Shown: piece by piece, positions 1 through 7,444 of the stretch
Layout: each line of letters begins with the position of its first letter
Numbering within the stretch: position 1 is the first letter of the stretch
Assembly (NCBI GenBank): GCA_024642005.1
Contig: JAHECA010000006.1
Span: forward strand, 1-64,000
Direction of reading: 5' to 3'
From: Robiginitalea sp.
GTDB lineage: Bacteria > Bacteroidota > Bacteroidia > Flavobacteriales > Flavobacteriaceae
DNA length: 64,000 nt
The notes under the pieces: model-generated
Told to the model about the DNA's origin: nothing
The model's input: only the letters and a program-made list of their open reading frames with translations
Database searches by the model: none
Position numbers and translations under genes: made by a program

Positions 1-287
1 ATCAAAATGAACATGAGCTGACGTTGCTTTTCGGCATTACCCACTTTTGGGCCCTCTTGCTTCGAAAAATACTCCTAAGGCGTTCGTCCTGAAATTTAAA
101 AGACGAAGGGGACCAATTGGAAGTCAAAGGACCGGGGGGCGACGATGAATAACCCGGAAGACAGCATGGCGATTTCCCATTCTGTTGTATTCACCAGTTG
201 GGGTTGGCTGCAATAAGTCGTTACTTCCAGCTCTTGGCTGCATGCCTCACAACAAATCCGGCTCCATGTCGCAGGCCAGAGGCACGT
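1..287. other. Gene-free left edge
   Basis: No convincing coding frame, RNA gene or terminator was found here. A weak inverted repeat (ttcgtc at 84-89 against gacgaa at 102-107) has no T-run. The stretch lies downstream of the minus-strand amidohydrolase and may include its 3' untranslated region. Confidence 0.5.
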
Positions 288-1304
288 TTAATTCCTCCGG
301 ATGCGAAGGGCATATGCCTTAGCTGGGTTTTCCCTGAGAAGGAGGTCAATGTCGGCTTGGGTAAAGCCCTGCGCCCTGAGACGGGGGATGAGGTCGACAA
401 ATAAATCCGTATAGGCCCTGAAATATCCGCCGTTTTCCTGCCCGACGTTATACCAGCCGGCGTCGTGGGAGAGCAAAATGTGATCGAGAATGCCCCGGGC
501 CTTAAGGGCAGACAGGGTTTCGACATACCAGTCGCTATTTCCATCTCCGTCGGGCCTACCGGCATTGATATGGTCGAGGGAGATCCAGGCACCCCGACCG
601 GCTGCCTCTATGTAGCCATTCAGGGTACCGCCCTGGGCATGGGTCCAGACAAAGGCTTCGGGCGAAACGCCCATTTCGCTCAAAACCCGGAGCTGCGCCA
701 GGGCCGGCCCGTCGCCTCCGGTATGCGATACAATGGCCATGCCGGTGGCCAGGTGGGTAAGGGCCGCCGCCCGCACCAGCTTTTCGTGCACGGGCGAGAG
801 TGAATCCCGGTTTTCAACCGATATTTTCAGAAAACCGGGCCGTATGCCCGAGCCGTCGATCCCTTCCCGGAATTCCCCGGTCCAGACCGCTGCAAGTTCC
901 TCGGGGGTTGCGTTCAGGGCGCTTTGAGGGACGAATTTGTTGTTGCCCGAGCCGTAATAACCGGTATTGGTGAGGATGTTTATTCCCGTGCTGTCAGACA
1001 GGGCTTTCAGCACCCCGGGGTCGCGGCCGAGGAAGGCTGGGGTACAGTCCAGGAAAGTGGCAACCCCCCATTTTTTGAGTTCCATGAAATAGGGGAGGGC
1101 ACGGGCCACCACCTCGTTTTGGTTCCATCGGTGGTAACCGGTGCTGTCGGCCCCGATCCAATCTACCAGTACGTGCTCGTGGATGAGGGTCAGGCCCATT
1201 TGGCCTGGCTCCACCGGCCCATTCACCGTAATGATTTGGCCCATGGCCAGCCCCGGCAGGAGCAGGGCCAGAATTCCGGAGAACCAGCGGGGATGCTTTT
1301 TCAT
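288..1304 (-). CDS. Exported phosphotriesterase-family amidohydrolase
   Basis: This 338-residue protein has an N-terminal signal peptide (about residues 1-22) and the layout of the phosphotriesterase-related (PHP/PTE) branch of the amidohydrolases. Visible metal ligands are HEH at 42-44, a candidate bridging lysine at 160 (FLKISVE), His194 (VSHTGG), His222 (WTHAQ) and Asp281 (LSHDAGW). Family members hydrolyse phosphotriesters, lactones or related esters at a binuclear metal centre, but the substrate cannot be read from the sequence. The signal peptide places it in the periplasm or outside. It stands alone on the minus strand, with no TAnnTTTG element close upstream. Family assignment is firm and substrate unknown. 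Confidence 0.85.
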   Translation of the reverse strand: MKKHPRWFSGILALLLPGLAMGQIITVNGPVEPGQMGLTLIHEHVLVDWIGADSTGYHRWNQNEVVARALPYFMELKKWGVATFLDCTPAFLGRDPGVLKALSDSTGINILTNTGYYGSGNNKFVPQSALNATPEELAAVWTGEFREGIDGSGIRPGFLKISVENRDSLSPVHEKLVRAAALTHLATGMAIVSHTGGDGPALAQLRVLSEMGVSPEAFVWTHAQGGTLNGYIEAAGRGAWISLDHINAGRPDGDGNSDWYVETLSALKARGILDHILLSHDAGWYNVGQENGGYFRAYTDLFVDLIPRLRAQGFTQADIDLLLRENPAKAYALRIRRN

Positions 1305-1475
1305 TGATTTTTGGTTATCAGTCTAAGCCAGTGCTTTTTGGCCTACTGGCAGATGAAGAAAAAATACGGAATTTGAACGGAACGACGGAGCCGGGCCTTC
1401 CAGAAAATCCGGCCTGCCTGTTGAGAAGTGCTGCGGCTGGGTTTGGCTCGCCTGACCCAGCCGTAACATGCTGCA

Positions 1476-1493
1476 CCCCGATAGCTATCAGGG
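1476..1493. repeat. Near-palindrome centred on GATAGCTATC
   Basis: The site reads CCCG-ATAGCTAT-CAGGG around a centre at 1484/1485, an inverted repeat with one mismatch (1479 against 1490). Similar CCCGATAGCTATCGGG palindromes are, as I recall, scattered in Bacteroidota genomes; this is a memory-based comparison. No second copy was seen in this window. Confidence 0.35.
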
Positions 1494-1572
1494 CAAAACC
1501 CGCTCAGGCTGCGCCTGATGGTTTTTAGTTGCTCCGTAATGCCCAGGTAAACCTGGCATTTCTCCGAAACAA

Positions 1573-1598
1573 AAAACCCGCCTGAAAAGGCGGGTTTT
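1573..1598 (-). terminator. Rho-independent terminator of tRNA-Lys
   Basis: A 10-bp stem (aaaacccgcc 1573-1582 with ggcgggtttt 1589-1598) and a 6-base loop lie 12 bases past the tRNA 3' end. On the minus strand it ends in a U-run. Confidence 0.8.
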
Positions 1599-1609
1599 GC
1601 GCTTGATTG

Positions 1610-1682
1610 TGACCCGGCTGGGGCTCGAACCCAGGACCCATACATTAAAAGTGTATTGCTCTACCAGCTGAGCTACCAGGTC
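1610..1682 (-). tRNA. tRNA-Lys (anticodon TTT)
   Basis: The minus strand folds as a 73-base cloverleaf. The acceptor stem GACCTGG pairs with CCGGGTC (one G-U) and is followed by discriminator A. The D-arm carries AGCTCAGCTGGTAGAGC, the anticodon loop ACTTTTAA gives anticodon TTT, and the T-arm holds GGTTCGAGCCC. CCA is not encoded. A TATATTTG promoter element lies upstream and a terminator follows directly, so it is probably a single-gene unit reading AAA/AAG lysine codons. Confidence 0.97.
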
Positions 1683-1720
1683 TAAAAAAACAAACCGGCG
1701 GGTAGCGCGGTTTGCGGGTG

Positions 1721-1750
1721 CAAATATAAAATCTATTTGGCACAATTCAA
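1721..1750 (-). promoter_or_regulatory. Bacteroidota-type promoter of tRNA-Lys
   Basis: On the minus strand TATATTTG (1728-1721) fits the TAnnTTTG -7 consensus, and TTG (1750-1748) sits 19 bases upstream as a -33 element. The tRNA begins 38 bases downstream of the -7 box. Confidence 0.6.
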
Positions 1751-1822
1751 GTGAAACGGGCATAAATTTCAACTTTGTGCAAAAAGGCGCATCTTTGCGC
1801 AGTTCACAGAATTCTGTAGGCT

Positions 1823-2338
1823 ATGGTAATCGCCCTGCTAGGCTATATGGGCAGTGGAAAATCGACCGTCGGGAAAGCCCTGGCGGCCGGGCTCGGCGTG
1901 CCCTTTACCGATCTGGACCACTACCTTGAGGGCCGGTTGGGGCAAACCATCTCAGCGGTTTTCCAGGCCAAAGGGGAGTTGTATTTCCGCAAGAAGGAGC
2001 ACGAATTGCTGCGGGAATGGCTGGAAACCCACGATAGCGGGGTACTGGCCCTGGGTGGGGGTACCCCCTGCTACGCCGGCAATATGGACCTGTTGCTGGC
2101 ATACACCCCGCACGTGGTTTACTTACAGATGTCTGTGCCCGGCCTTGTGGCAAGGCTGCGGGACGAACAGGAAAACAGGCCGCTGGTGGCCCACCTGACG
2201 GCTGAAGAACTGCCTGAATTCATCGGAAAACACCTCTTTGAGCGGACGCCATTCTACGCCCGTGCCCCCTACACGATCATAAGCGACCATCAGTCGCCAG
2301 AGGCCATCGTGGGGGAAATATGTCAACTCTTATTCTAG
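1823..2338 (+). CDS. aroK: Shikimate kinase
   Basis: Shikimate kinase phosphorylates shikimate at O3 with ATP, the fifth step of the chorismate pathway to aromatic amino acids, in the cytoplasm. The 171 residues show Walker A GYMGSGKST (7-15), substrate-binding Asp30/Asp32 (FTDLDHY), Arg56 in FRKKEH, the GGG loop at 78-80 and lid arginine 119 (ENRPL). Length is normal for a monofunctional AroK. A CATCTTTG box at 1790-1797 resembles a -7 element upstream. The 3' end overlaps the end of the convergent phosphoribosyltransferase gene by 9 bases. Confidence 0.95.
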   Translation: MVIALLGYMGSGKSTVGKALAAGLGVPFTDLDHYLEGRLGQTISAVFQAKGELYFRKKEHELLREWLETHDSGVLALGGGTPCYAGNMDLLLAYTPHVVYLQMSVPGLVARLRDEQENRPLVAHLTAEELPEFIGKHLFERTPFYARAPYTIISDHQSPEAIVGEICQLLF

Positions 2339-2824
2339 GTAGACCGCGTGCTTGCGCGAGGTAATGTCGACCCGCACGTGCTCGTGGTGCGAGGTAGACA
2401 GGGAAATGCCCTTGAAGTCGGCCTTTACCGGGAAACGTTTGAAGTTGCGGTTGATCAGCACGGCCGTCTTGAGCTGCTTGAGCGGGGTCTTGATGAAGTG
2501 GTGTACCCCATAAATCAGGGTGCTGCCGGTAGACAGTACATCGTCTATGAGCACCACCGAGCGGTTGGCATACTGCTCGGGCTTCAGGGAGGTTTCCACC
2601 CCTTTTAAGGGGTTGCTCTTGTCCATGCGCACCTGGCACAGCAATATTTCGGCCGGGGTAATGGCTTCCAGGGCCTTTTTGATCTTTCGGGTCAGTGCCA
2701 GCCCGCCGCCTTCGACGCCTGCCAGGATAATCACTCCTTCGTCTGCGTTGGCTTCGTAAATCTGATAGGCAATGCGCCGGATTTTATACTGGATTTGCTC
2801 GTGGGTGAGAATCAGGTTTTCCAT
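2330..2824 (-). CDS. Phosphoribosyltransferase-domain protein
   Basis: This type I phosphoribosyltransferase (164 residues from MENLIL) has the PRPP-binding loop VVLIDDVLSTGST at about 90-102 and a PyrR/hypoxanthine PRTase-like fold. Proteins of this type transfer ribose-5-phosphate from PRPP to a base, or act as uracil-sensing regulators like PyrR; which applies here is not decidable. The start at 2824 is preferred over an upstream in-frame ATG at 2845 because that one would overlap the 3' end of the methyltransferase gene by 14 bases. It is the last gene of a minus-strand run S4 protein - methyltransferase - PRTase, and converges on aroK. Confidence 0.85.
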   Translation of the reverse strand: MENLILTHEQIQYKIRRIAYQIYEANADEGVIILAGVEGGGLALTRKIKKALEAITPAEILLCQVRMDKSNPLKGVETSLKPEQYANRSVVLIDDVLSTGSTLIYGVHHFIKTPLKQLKTAVLINRNFKRFPVKADFKGISLSTSHHEHVRVDITSRKHAVYLE

Positions 2825-2831
2825 GGGCCGC

Positions 2832-3416
2832 TTAATTCTTCTCAAAGATAAAAAAGAGTTCGGTACCCGCTCGTGGGGCGATGGAATTATTAGCCCGTTC
2901 CAGGCGCTTCAGGGTAAAGAGGGGGGCAAACAGGCGCCGGTATTCGGCTTCGCACCCCCCGAAAGGCGGGCCTGCCTCGGTAAGGGGGAAGTCGAAAAGC
3001 AGCCCGGCCAGCCGCCCGCAAGGTGCCAGCAACCGGTGCATGGCCCGGGCGTAGTCGGGGCGGCGCTCCGGTGGCAGGGCGCAGAAAAAAGTGTGTTCCA
3101 GAATGAGGTCGAAGGGCCCGCCCTGCCAGGCGAAAAAGTCGGCCTGTACCAGGTTCCCGTCAGGCAGGTCGGGAATTTTGGCGCGCACCGCTTCCAGGGG
3201 CGGGGTGGCGATGTCGAGCACGGTAAGGTTGCGAAAGCCCTGCTGCCAGAGGTACGCTGCCTCATAGCCCCGCCCCGCCCCGGGCACCAGAATACGGATG
3301 TTTTTATCGGGCAGCTGGTCGATATAGGCGGTCAGGGCCGGGGCCGGGTAGCCGATGTCCCAACCGGTCTGCCCATCGCGGTAGCGGTTCTCCCAATAGG
3401 CTTTATTCAGGTTCAT
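2832..3416 (-). CDS. TPMT-like SAM-dependent methyltransferase
   Basis: The 194-residue protein resembles the thiopurine S-methyltransferase family. It has an N-terminal W-x-x-R-Y...GWD signature (8-20), SAM motif I LVPGAGRGYEA (about 43-53), an acidic end of strand 2 (LDIA, 68-69) and motif LILEHTFFCAL in the middle. Bacterial relatives methylate sulfur, selenium, tellurium or halide substrates; the natural substrate here is unknown. The start MNLNKAYW at 3416 overlaps the 3' end of the S4-domain gene by 14 bases, which suggests translational coupling. A longer upstream frame lacks family similarity. Confidence 0.85.
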   Translation of the reverse strand: MNLNKAYWENRYRDGQTGWDIGYPAPALTAYIDQLPDKNIRILVPGAGRGYEAAYLWQQGFRNLTVLDIATPPLEAVRAKIPDLPDGNLVQADFFAWQGGPFDLILEHTFFCALPPERRPDYARAMHRLLAPCGRLAGLLFDFPLTEAGPPFGGCEAEYRRLFAPLFTLKRLERANNSIAPRAGTELFFIFEKN

Positions 3417-3774
3417 CGAGGTAGCCTTCCAGGTCGCGCCGGTCTTTTTTGGTGGGGCGGCCGCTGCCCTTTTGCCGGTAGTAATCGCGGGAGGTGCGGA
3501 GCAGGCGGTGTTCTTCCAGTTCCTGGGTCGAGGTGCGGTCTTCGCGGTAGAGGCCAACCCATTTGGCGCCCACCCGCCCCGGGGGAATGTCGAGCACTTT
3601 CAATTGGAAATCGAACTGGTCGCGGCGCACGCTTATCTCGTCTTGGGGCAGCACTTCCCTGGCCGGCTTGCAGATTTCTCCCCCAATGCGCACGGCCCCC
3701 TTGCGACAGGCCTCCGTGGCCTGGCTGCGGGTCTTGAAATACCGGGTGCACCAGAGGTATTTGTCGATGCGCAT
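3403..3774 (-). CDS. S4-domain RNA-binding protein (Hsp15-like)
   Basis: The 123-residue protein opens with an S4 RNA-binding domain (about 1-60: MRIDKYLWCTRYFKTRSQA, then GAVRIGG) and ends in a basic, low-complexity tail. This is the architecture of the heat-shock protein Hsp15/HslR group, which binds stalled 50S subunits still carrying peptidyl-tRNA. The start is fixed by family similarity and by a TATTTTTG element on the minus strand at 3809-3802. It is the first gene of the run that continues into the methyltransferase and the phosphoribosyltransferase. Confidence 0.85.
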   Translation of the reverse strand: MRIDKYLWCTRYFKTRSQATEACRKGAVRIGGEICKPAREVLPQDEISVRRDQFDFQLKVLDIPPGRVGAKWVGLYREDRTSTQELEEHRLLRTSRDYYRQKGSGRPTKKDRRDLEGYLDEPE

Positions 3775-3801
3775 AGCCGTAAAACTTTGTTAAGGGTTCC
3801 A

Positions 3802-3809
3802 CAAAAATA
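3802..3809 (-). promoter_or_regulatory. -7 promoter element of the S4-protein operon
   Basis: TATTTTTG on the minus strand matches TAnnTTTG, 27 bases upstream of the S4-protein start. No clear -33 TTG was found at the usual distance. Confidence 0.45.
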
Positions 3810-3841
3810 GGGGAAAATTGTATCTTGCGCCCTCTAAGAAA

Positions 3842-4807
3842 ATGGCTATGACCTTGAAAAAATACGGCGTGGTACTGATTGTGGCAGCCACTTTATTCAG
3901 CTGCAGCAAAGACGACAACAACAACGTGATATCCGTACCGCCCCGCGACCTGGCCGAGGTAGCCGCCGAGAACGACGCCGATATTCGGCAATTTCTCCAA
4001 ACGCATTTTTACAATTACGAAGATTTCGCCAGCCCGCCTGCAGGCTTTGATTTCCGTATCCGGATCGATACCCTGGCCGGGGACAATACCGGCAAAACCC
4101 CGCTGATCGACCAGATGGAGTCTGAGGTAGTGATTGTTAACTACGAACAGTTGGGCCTGAGCGGCGATTCGGGCGACGTGCCCCACACCGTGTATTACCT
4201 TGCCGCCCGCGACGGGGAGGGGCTGAGCCCCACCATAGCTGACTCTGTGCTGGTGCGTTACGAGGGGAACACCCTCGACGGCAATACCTTTGACGGGGTT
4301 TCGAGCTACATCTGGCAGCACCTGCCCAACTACCTGCGCGGCTACCAGATTGCCATGTCGGCCTGGAATGCAGGCACCGATGACCAGCTGGCGCAGAACC
4401 CTGACGGTACCAGCCGCTACGCGAACAGTGGGGTCGGGCTCATGGTCATGCCTTCGGGCCTGGCTTACTTCAACAGCTCCCCCGCTTCCATCCCGGCTTA
4501 CGCCCCTCTAATTTTCAAGGTGGAACTCGGGAAGATCGTCGAAGACACGGACGGGGATGGAGACGGCATCCCTTCCATCCTGGAAGACCTGAACGGCAAC
4601 AACTACCTCTACGACGACAATACCGATAAGGAAAGGGAGGAAAAAGGCTTTGGCGCGGTACTCATCCCGAACTTCCTGGATACCGACGACGACGGAGACG
4701 GCACCCGCACCCGCGACGAGATCGTGATCAACGAAGACGGCAGCCTGACCTTCCCCGATTCCAACGGGAATGGCATTCCCGACTATCTCGACCCCGACAC
4801 CAAGTAA
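3842..4807 (+). CDS. FKBP-type peptidyl-prolyl isomerase lipoprotein with acidic repeat tail
   Basis: The signal peptide ends in lipobox LFSC (Cys21 counted from MAMTLKK), so this is a periplasm-facing lipoprotein. An FKBP-like domain (about 110-230, with DSVLVRYEGNTLDGNTFDG split around its centre) suggests prolyl isomerase or chaperone activity. The C-terminal 85 residues hold Asp-rich repeats (DTDGDGDGIPS, DTDDDGDGTRTRDE, DSNGNGIPDYLDPD) like thrombospondin type 3 calcium-binding repeats. Start 3842 is chosen over an ATG-like codon further upstream because it gives a normal signal peptide; 3848 is also possible. A strong terminator follows. Confidence 0.85.
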   Translation: MAMTLKKYGVVLIVAATLFSCSKDDNNNVISVPPRDLAEVAAENDADIRQFLQTHFYNYEDFASPPAGFDFRIRIDTLAGDNTGKTPLIDQMESEVVIVNYEQLGLSGDSGDVPHTVYYLAARDGEGLSPTIADSVLVRYEGNTLDGNTFDGVSSYIWQHLPNYLRGYQIAMSAWNAGTDDQLAQNPDGTSRYANSGVGLMVMPSGLAYFNSSPASIPAYAPLIFKVELGKIVEDTDGDGDGIPSILEDLNGNNYLYDDNTDKEREEKGFGAVLIPNFLDTDDDGDGTRTRDEIVINEDGSLTFPDSNGNGIPDYLDPDTK

Positions 4808-4815
4808 CCCAACAA

Positions 4816-4848
4816 AAAGTCCCCGAAACGGGGACTTTCTTTTTTTTT
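4816..4848 (+). terminator. Rho-independent terminator after the FKBP gene
   Basis: A 10-bp stem (aaagtccccg 4816-4825 with cggggacttt 4829-4838), a 3-base loop and a T-run. The A-run on the left also lets it terminate minus-strand transcription from the barrel gene, so it is probably bidirectional. Confidence 0.85.
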
Positions 4849-4860
4849 AGGAAAAGGGAA

Positions 4861-5430
4861 TTACAGCTTCACCGACAGCCCGAGGATAAACTGGCTGGTT
4901 CGCGTGTCGATGCGCTGGTCGGACAGCCCGACCAACTCCACTTCATTGGCGCTCAGGCCCCGTTCGTAACGCAGGTCTACCCCGATATTGCCCAGGTCTA
5001 CCCCGGCCCCGATATGCAGGCCGACTGTTGTCTTTTTTTCAATGTCACCCAGGCTGATGTCTTCAAAATCGGTATTGAGGATGAATTGTAAATCTGGCCC
5101 GATAAAGGCCTTTACGATGCCCAGAAAGCGGACGCCCACCAGCACCGGCAGGTCGAGCTTGCTCATGCTGAAATCGGCCCCGGCATAAGACGATTTGGTT
5201 TTGGTGTACACCAGCTCGGGGCGCAGGAAGAACGAATTGCCTACCTGGCCGAATACGCCGACGTGGTAGCCCATCTTGGTGTCGGAGCTCAGGTCTGGGG
5301 CCGAATCGAAGGTGTAATCGCCGTTTGAGTTGAAGTTCAGGCCGGCCTTGATGCCAAAGCCGGTGTCGTTTTGGGAAAATGCCAGCGCGCTGCACAGCGC
5401 CAGCAGGCAGGTAAGAAGGGTACGTTTCAT
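4861..5430 (-). CDS. PorT-like outer-membrane beta-barrel protein
   Basis: A cleavable signal peptide (ends about residue 19, AFS-QN) is followed by alternating hydrophobic strands typical of a small 8-stranded barrel: GFGIKAGLNFNS, MGYHVGVFGQVG, FFLRPELVYTK, VGLHIGAGVDLG and C-terminal SQFILGLSVKL. This is the Bacteroidota outer-membrane beta-barrel (OMP_b-brl_2/PorT) family. Specific function is unknown; some family members assist type IX secretion, others are porin-like. It lies 31 bases downstream of the transketolase C-half gene on the same strand and could be read from that operon, although its own promoter was not recognised. Confidence 0.75.
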   Translation of the reverse strand: MKRTLLTCLLALCSALAFSQNDTGFGIKAGLNFNSNGDYTFDSAPDLSSDTKMGYHVGVFGQVGNSFFLRPELVYTKTKSSYAGADFSMSKLDLPVLVGVRFLGIVKAFIGPDLQFILNTDFEDISLGDIEKKTTVGLHIGAGVDLGNIGVDLRYERGLSANEVELVGLSDQRIDTRTSQFILGLSVKL

Positions 5431-5461
5431 AAGGTGTTTCGTTTAAAAGGCCGGCCGGTGG

Positions 5462-6418
5462 CTAGCCTTTGCGTTTCAAAACCTTAAAAACGGCCTTTTC
5501 GATGGCATTATTGTTTAACCCGTATTTATCAAGGAGTTCTTCCGGGGTGCCGCTCTCGCCGAAGCTGTCGTTTACGGCCACGAATTCCTGGGGGGCCGGG
5601 TGGTGCCCGGCCAGGGTGCGCGATACGCTTTCGCCAAGTCCGCCCAGCACGTTGTGCTCTTCGCAGCTCACCAGGCAGCCGGTCTTGGACACCGAGGCCA
5701 GGATGGCGGCCTCGTCGAGGGGCTTTATGGTGTGGATGTTGATGACTTCTGCCGACACGCCCTGGGCGTGAAGGCTTTCGGCGGCCTGCAGGGCTTCCCA
5801 GACCAGGTGGCCGGTGGCCACGATGGTCACGTCTGTGCCGGGTTGCAGGAGCACGGCCTTCCCGATTTCGAATTTTTGGTCGACCGGGGTAAAGTTGGCC
5901 ACTTTGGGGCGGCCGAAGCGCAGGTAAACCGGACCGTGGTGTTCAGCCACCGCCAGGGTAGCCGCCTTGGTCTGGTTGTAGTCGCAGGGGTTGATCACCG
6001 TCATGCCGGGTAGCATCTTCATCAGGCCGATATCTTCCAGGATCTGGTGGGTGGCCCCGTCTTCTCCCAGGGTTAACCCGGCGTGGGAAGCGCAGATTTT
6101 TACGTTCTTGTCGGAATAGGCAATGCACTGCCGAATCTGGTCGTACACCCGCCCGGTGGAGAAGTTGGCGAAGGTAGAGGTAAAGGGGATATAGCCCCCG
6201 ATGGTAAGGCCCGCGGCGATCCCCATCATGTTTGCCTCGGCTATGCCTACCTGCACGAAGCGCTCAGGGTGTTCCTCGATAAAGGTCTCGATCTTGAGGG
6301 AGCCCACCAGGTCGGCGCACAGGGCCACCACCCGGGGGTTGGTGCGCCCCAGTTCGGTCATGCCGTCGCCGAAGCCGCTGCGGGTATCTTTTTTGCCTTG
6401 GTCGGTATATGTTTTCAT
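5462..6418 (-). CDS. Transketolase, C-terminal subunit
   Basis: This 318-residue polypeptide carries the pyrimidine-binding and C-terminal domains of transketolase (Transket_pyr plus Transketolase_C). The conserved GIAEANMMG contains the catalytic glutamate that activates thiamine diphosphate. The partner gene immediately upstream encodes the PP-binding half. Together they should move two-carbon ketol units between sugar phosphates in the non-oxidative pentose phosphate pathway. Split transketolases are common in Bacteroidota and archaea. Spacing to the upstream half is 18 bases, so co-expression is expected. Confidence 0.93.
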   Translation of the reverse strand: MKTYTDQGKKDTRSGFGDGMTELGRTNPRVVALCADLVGSLKIETFIEEHPERFVQVGIAEANMMGIAAGLTIGGYIPFTSTFANFSTGRVYDQIRQCIAYSDKNVKICASHAGLTLGEDGATHQILEDIGLMKMLPGMTVINPCDYNQTKAATLAVAEHHGPVYLRFGRPKVANFTPVDQKFEIGKAVLLQPGTDVTIVATGHLVWEALQAAESLHAQGVSAEVINIHTIKPLDEAAILASVSKTGCLVSCEEHNVLGGLGESVSRTLAGHHPAPQEFVAVNDSFGESGTPEELLDKYGLNNNAIEKAVFKVLKRKG

Positions 6419-6436
6419 GTAATGCAGGTTCCGGGG

Positions 6437-7282
6437 TTAATAATCGCCCAACGTTTCGGGGTTCTGTTCGAGGGCGGTGGCCAGCTGGGCGTCGTTGGGC
6501 GCCTTGCCGTGCCAGGCGTGGGTATGCATCATAAAGTCGACGCCGTTGCCCATCACCGTGTCCATGATGATGCCTACGGGCCTGCCCTTGCCGGTGCGGG
6601 TTTTGGCTTCTTTCAGTCCTTTGGTGATGGCGTCAAGGTTGTTGCCGTCTTTTACTTCCAGCACGTCCCAGCCAAAGGCCTCCAGCTTGGGCCTGAGATC
6701 GCCAAGGGCCAGTACTTCCTCGGTGGGCCCGTCTATCTGCTGTCCGTTGCGGTCGATGGTGGCGATCAGGTTGTCTACCTTCTTGCTGCCGGCAAACATG
6801 ATGGCCTCCCAGTTCTGGCCCTCCTGCAGCTCCCCGTCTCCGTGGAGGCTGTAGATCAGGTGGGGGTCCATGTTCAGCTTCTTGGCCAGGGCGGCCCCGA
6901 TGGCCACAGACATGCCCTGCCCCAGGGAACCGGAGGCGATGCGCACCCCGGGCAGGCCCTCATGGGTAGCCGGATGCCCCTGCAGTCGCGAGTTCAGGCG
7001 GCGGAAGGTGGCCAGCTCTTCGAGGGGGAAATAGCCGCGGCGTGCCAGTACGCTGTAAAACAGGGGCGAGATGTGCCCGTTCGAGAGGAAAAAGACGTCT
7101 TCGCCTATCCCGTTCATGTCGAAACGGCCTTTGAGGTCCATGATTTCGAAGTAGAGGGCCACCATGAATTCGGCACAGCCGAGCGAGCCGCCCGGGTGCC
7201 CCGAATTCACGCTGTGTACCTGGCGCAGGATGTCGCGCCTTACCTGTACCACCAGCGCCTCCAAGTCTTTGCTGTGAGCCAT
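6437..7282 (-). CDS. Transketolase, N-terminal subunit
   Basis: This 281-residue protein is the thiamine-diphosphate pyrophosphate-binding half of transketolase. It has the VNSGHPGGSLG segment near the N-terminus and the metal/ThDP motif GDGELQEGQNWEA in the centre. The start is set at MAHSKDL (7282). In-frame ATGs at 7291 and 7306 lie very close to or inside a TACTTTTG promoter element (7311-7304), so a transcript could not include 7306. MAHSK also matches the usual short N-terminus of the family. It is first of two genes; the C-half follows after 18 bases. Confidence 0.92.
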   Translation of the reverse strand: MAHSKDLEALVVQVRRDILRQVHSVNSGHPGGSLGCAEFMVALYFEIMDLKGRFDMNGIGEDVFFLSNGHISPLFYSVLARRGYFPLEELATFRRLNSRLQGHPATHEGLPGVRIASGSLGQGMSVAIGAALAKKLNMDPHLIYSLHGDGELQEGQNWEAIMFAGSKKVDNLIATIDRNGQQIDGPTEEVLALGDLRPKLEAFGWDVLEVKDGNNLDAITKGLKEAKTRTGKGRPVGIIMDTVMGNGVDFMMHTHAWHGKAPNDAQLATALEQNPETLGDY

Positions 7283-7303
7283 GCGTGTCATTTTATTAGC
7301 TCC

Positions 7304-7311
7304 CAAAAGTA
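7304..7311 (-). promoter_or_regulatory. -7 promoter element of the transketolase operon
   Basis: TACTTTTG on the minus strand matches TAnnTTTG. It overlaps the upstream candidate start of the N-half gene and thereby favours the start at 7282. Confidence 0.55.
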
Positions 7312-7413
7312 AGGGCTATCTTCGGGCTTCGCAACCCGACTTTTTACAACTTATTAACGGGCGCGCGGGCAGAACTTTACTATTTTCCTAAGAAGGATTG
7401 CCGGCAGGATGCG

Positions 7414-7421
7414 TATCTTTG
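7414..7421 (+). promoter_or_regulatory. -7 promoter element of tgt
   Basis: TATCTTTG matches TAnnTTTG and lies inside an upstream extension of the tgt frame. The true start must therefore be downstream, at GTG 7445. Confidence 0.6.
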
Positions 7422-7444
7422 GCAGCTCGAAAACAGCCGCGAGG

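Larger units (their letters stand above)
1305..1609. other. Gene-free stretch between amidohydrolase and tRNA-Lys
   Basis: This holds the terminator of tRNA-Lys (1573-1598), small inverted repeats (tcaggc/gcctga around 1505-1519; ccaggt/acctgg around 1543-1556) and a near-palindrome at 1476-1493. Open frames on the minus strand run through the tRNA and are not credible genes. Confidence 0.5.

Noticed and set aside
1343-1772. Minus-strand open frames running through tRNA-Lys, one faintly reminiscent of GIY-YIG remnants
   Set aside because: They translate the tRNA itself and show no clear GIY or YIG motif; the tRNA and its promoter and terminator explain the sequence better.
6083-7312. Long plus-strand frame antisense to the transketolase genes
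   Set aside because: It is a by-product of the high GC content; the minus-strand genes have clear motifs and cover it completely.
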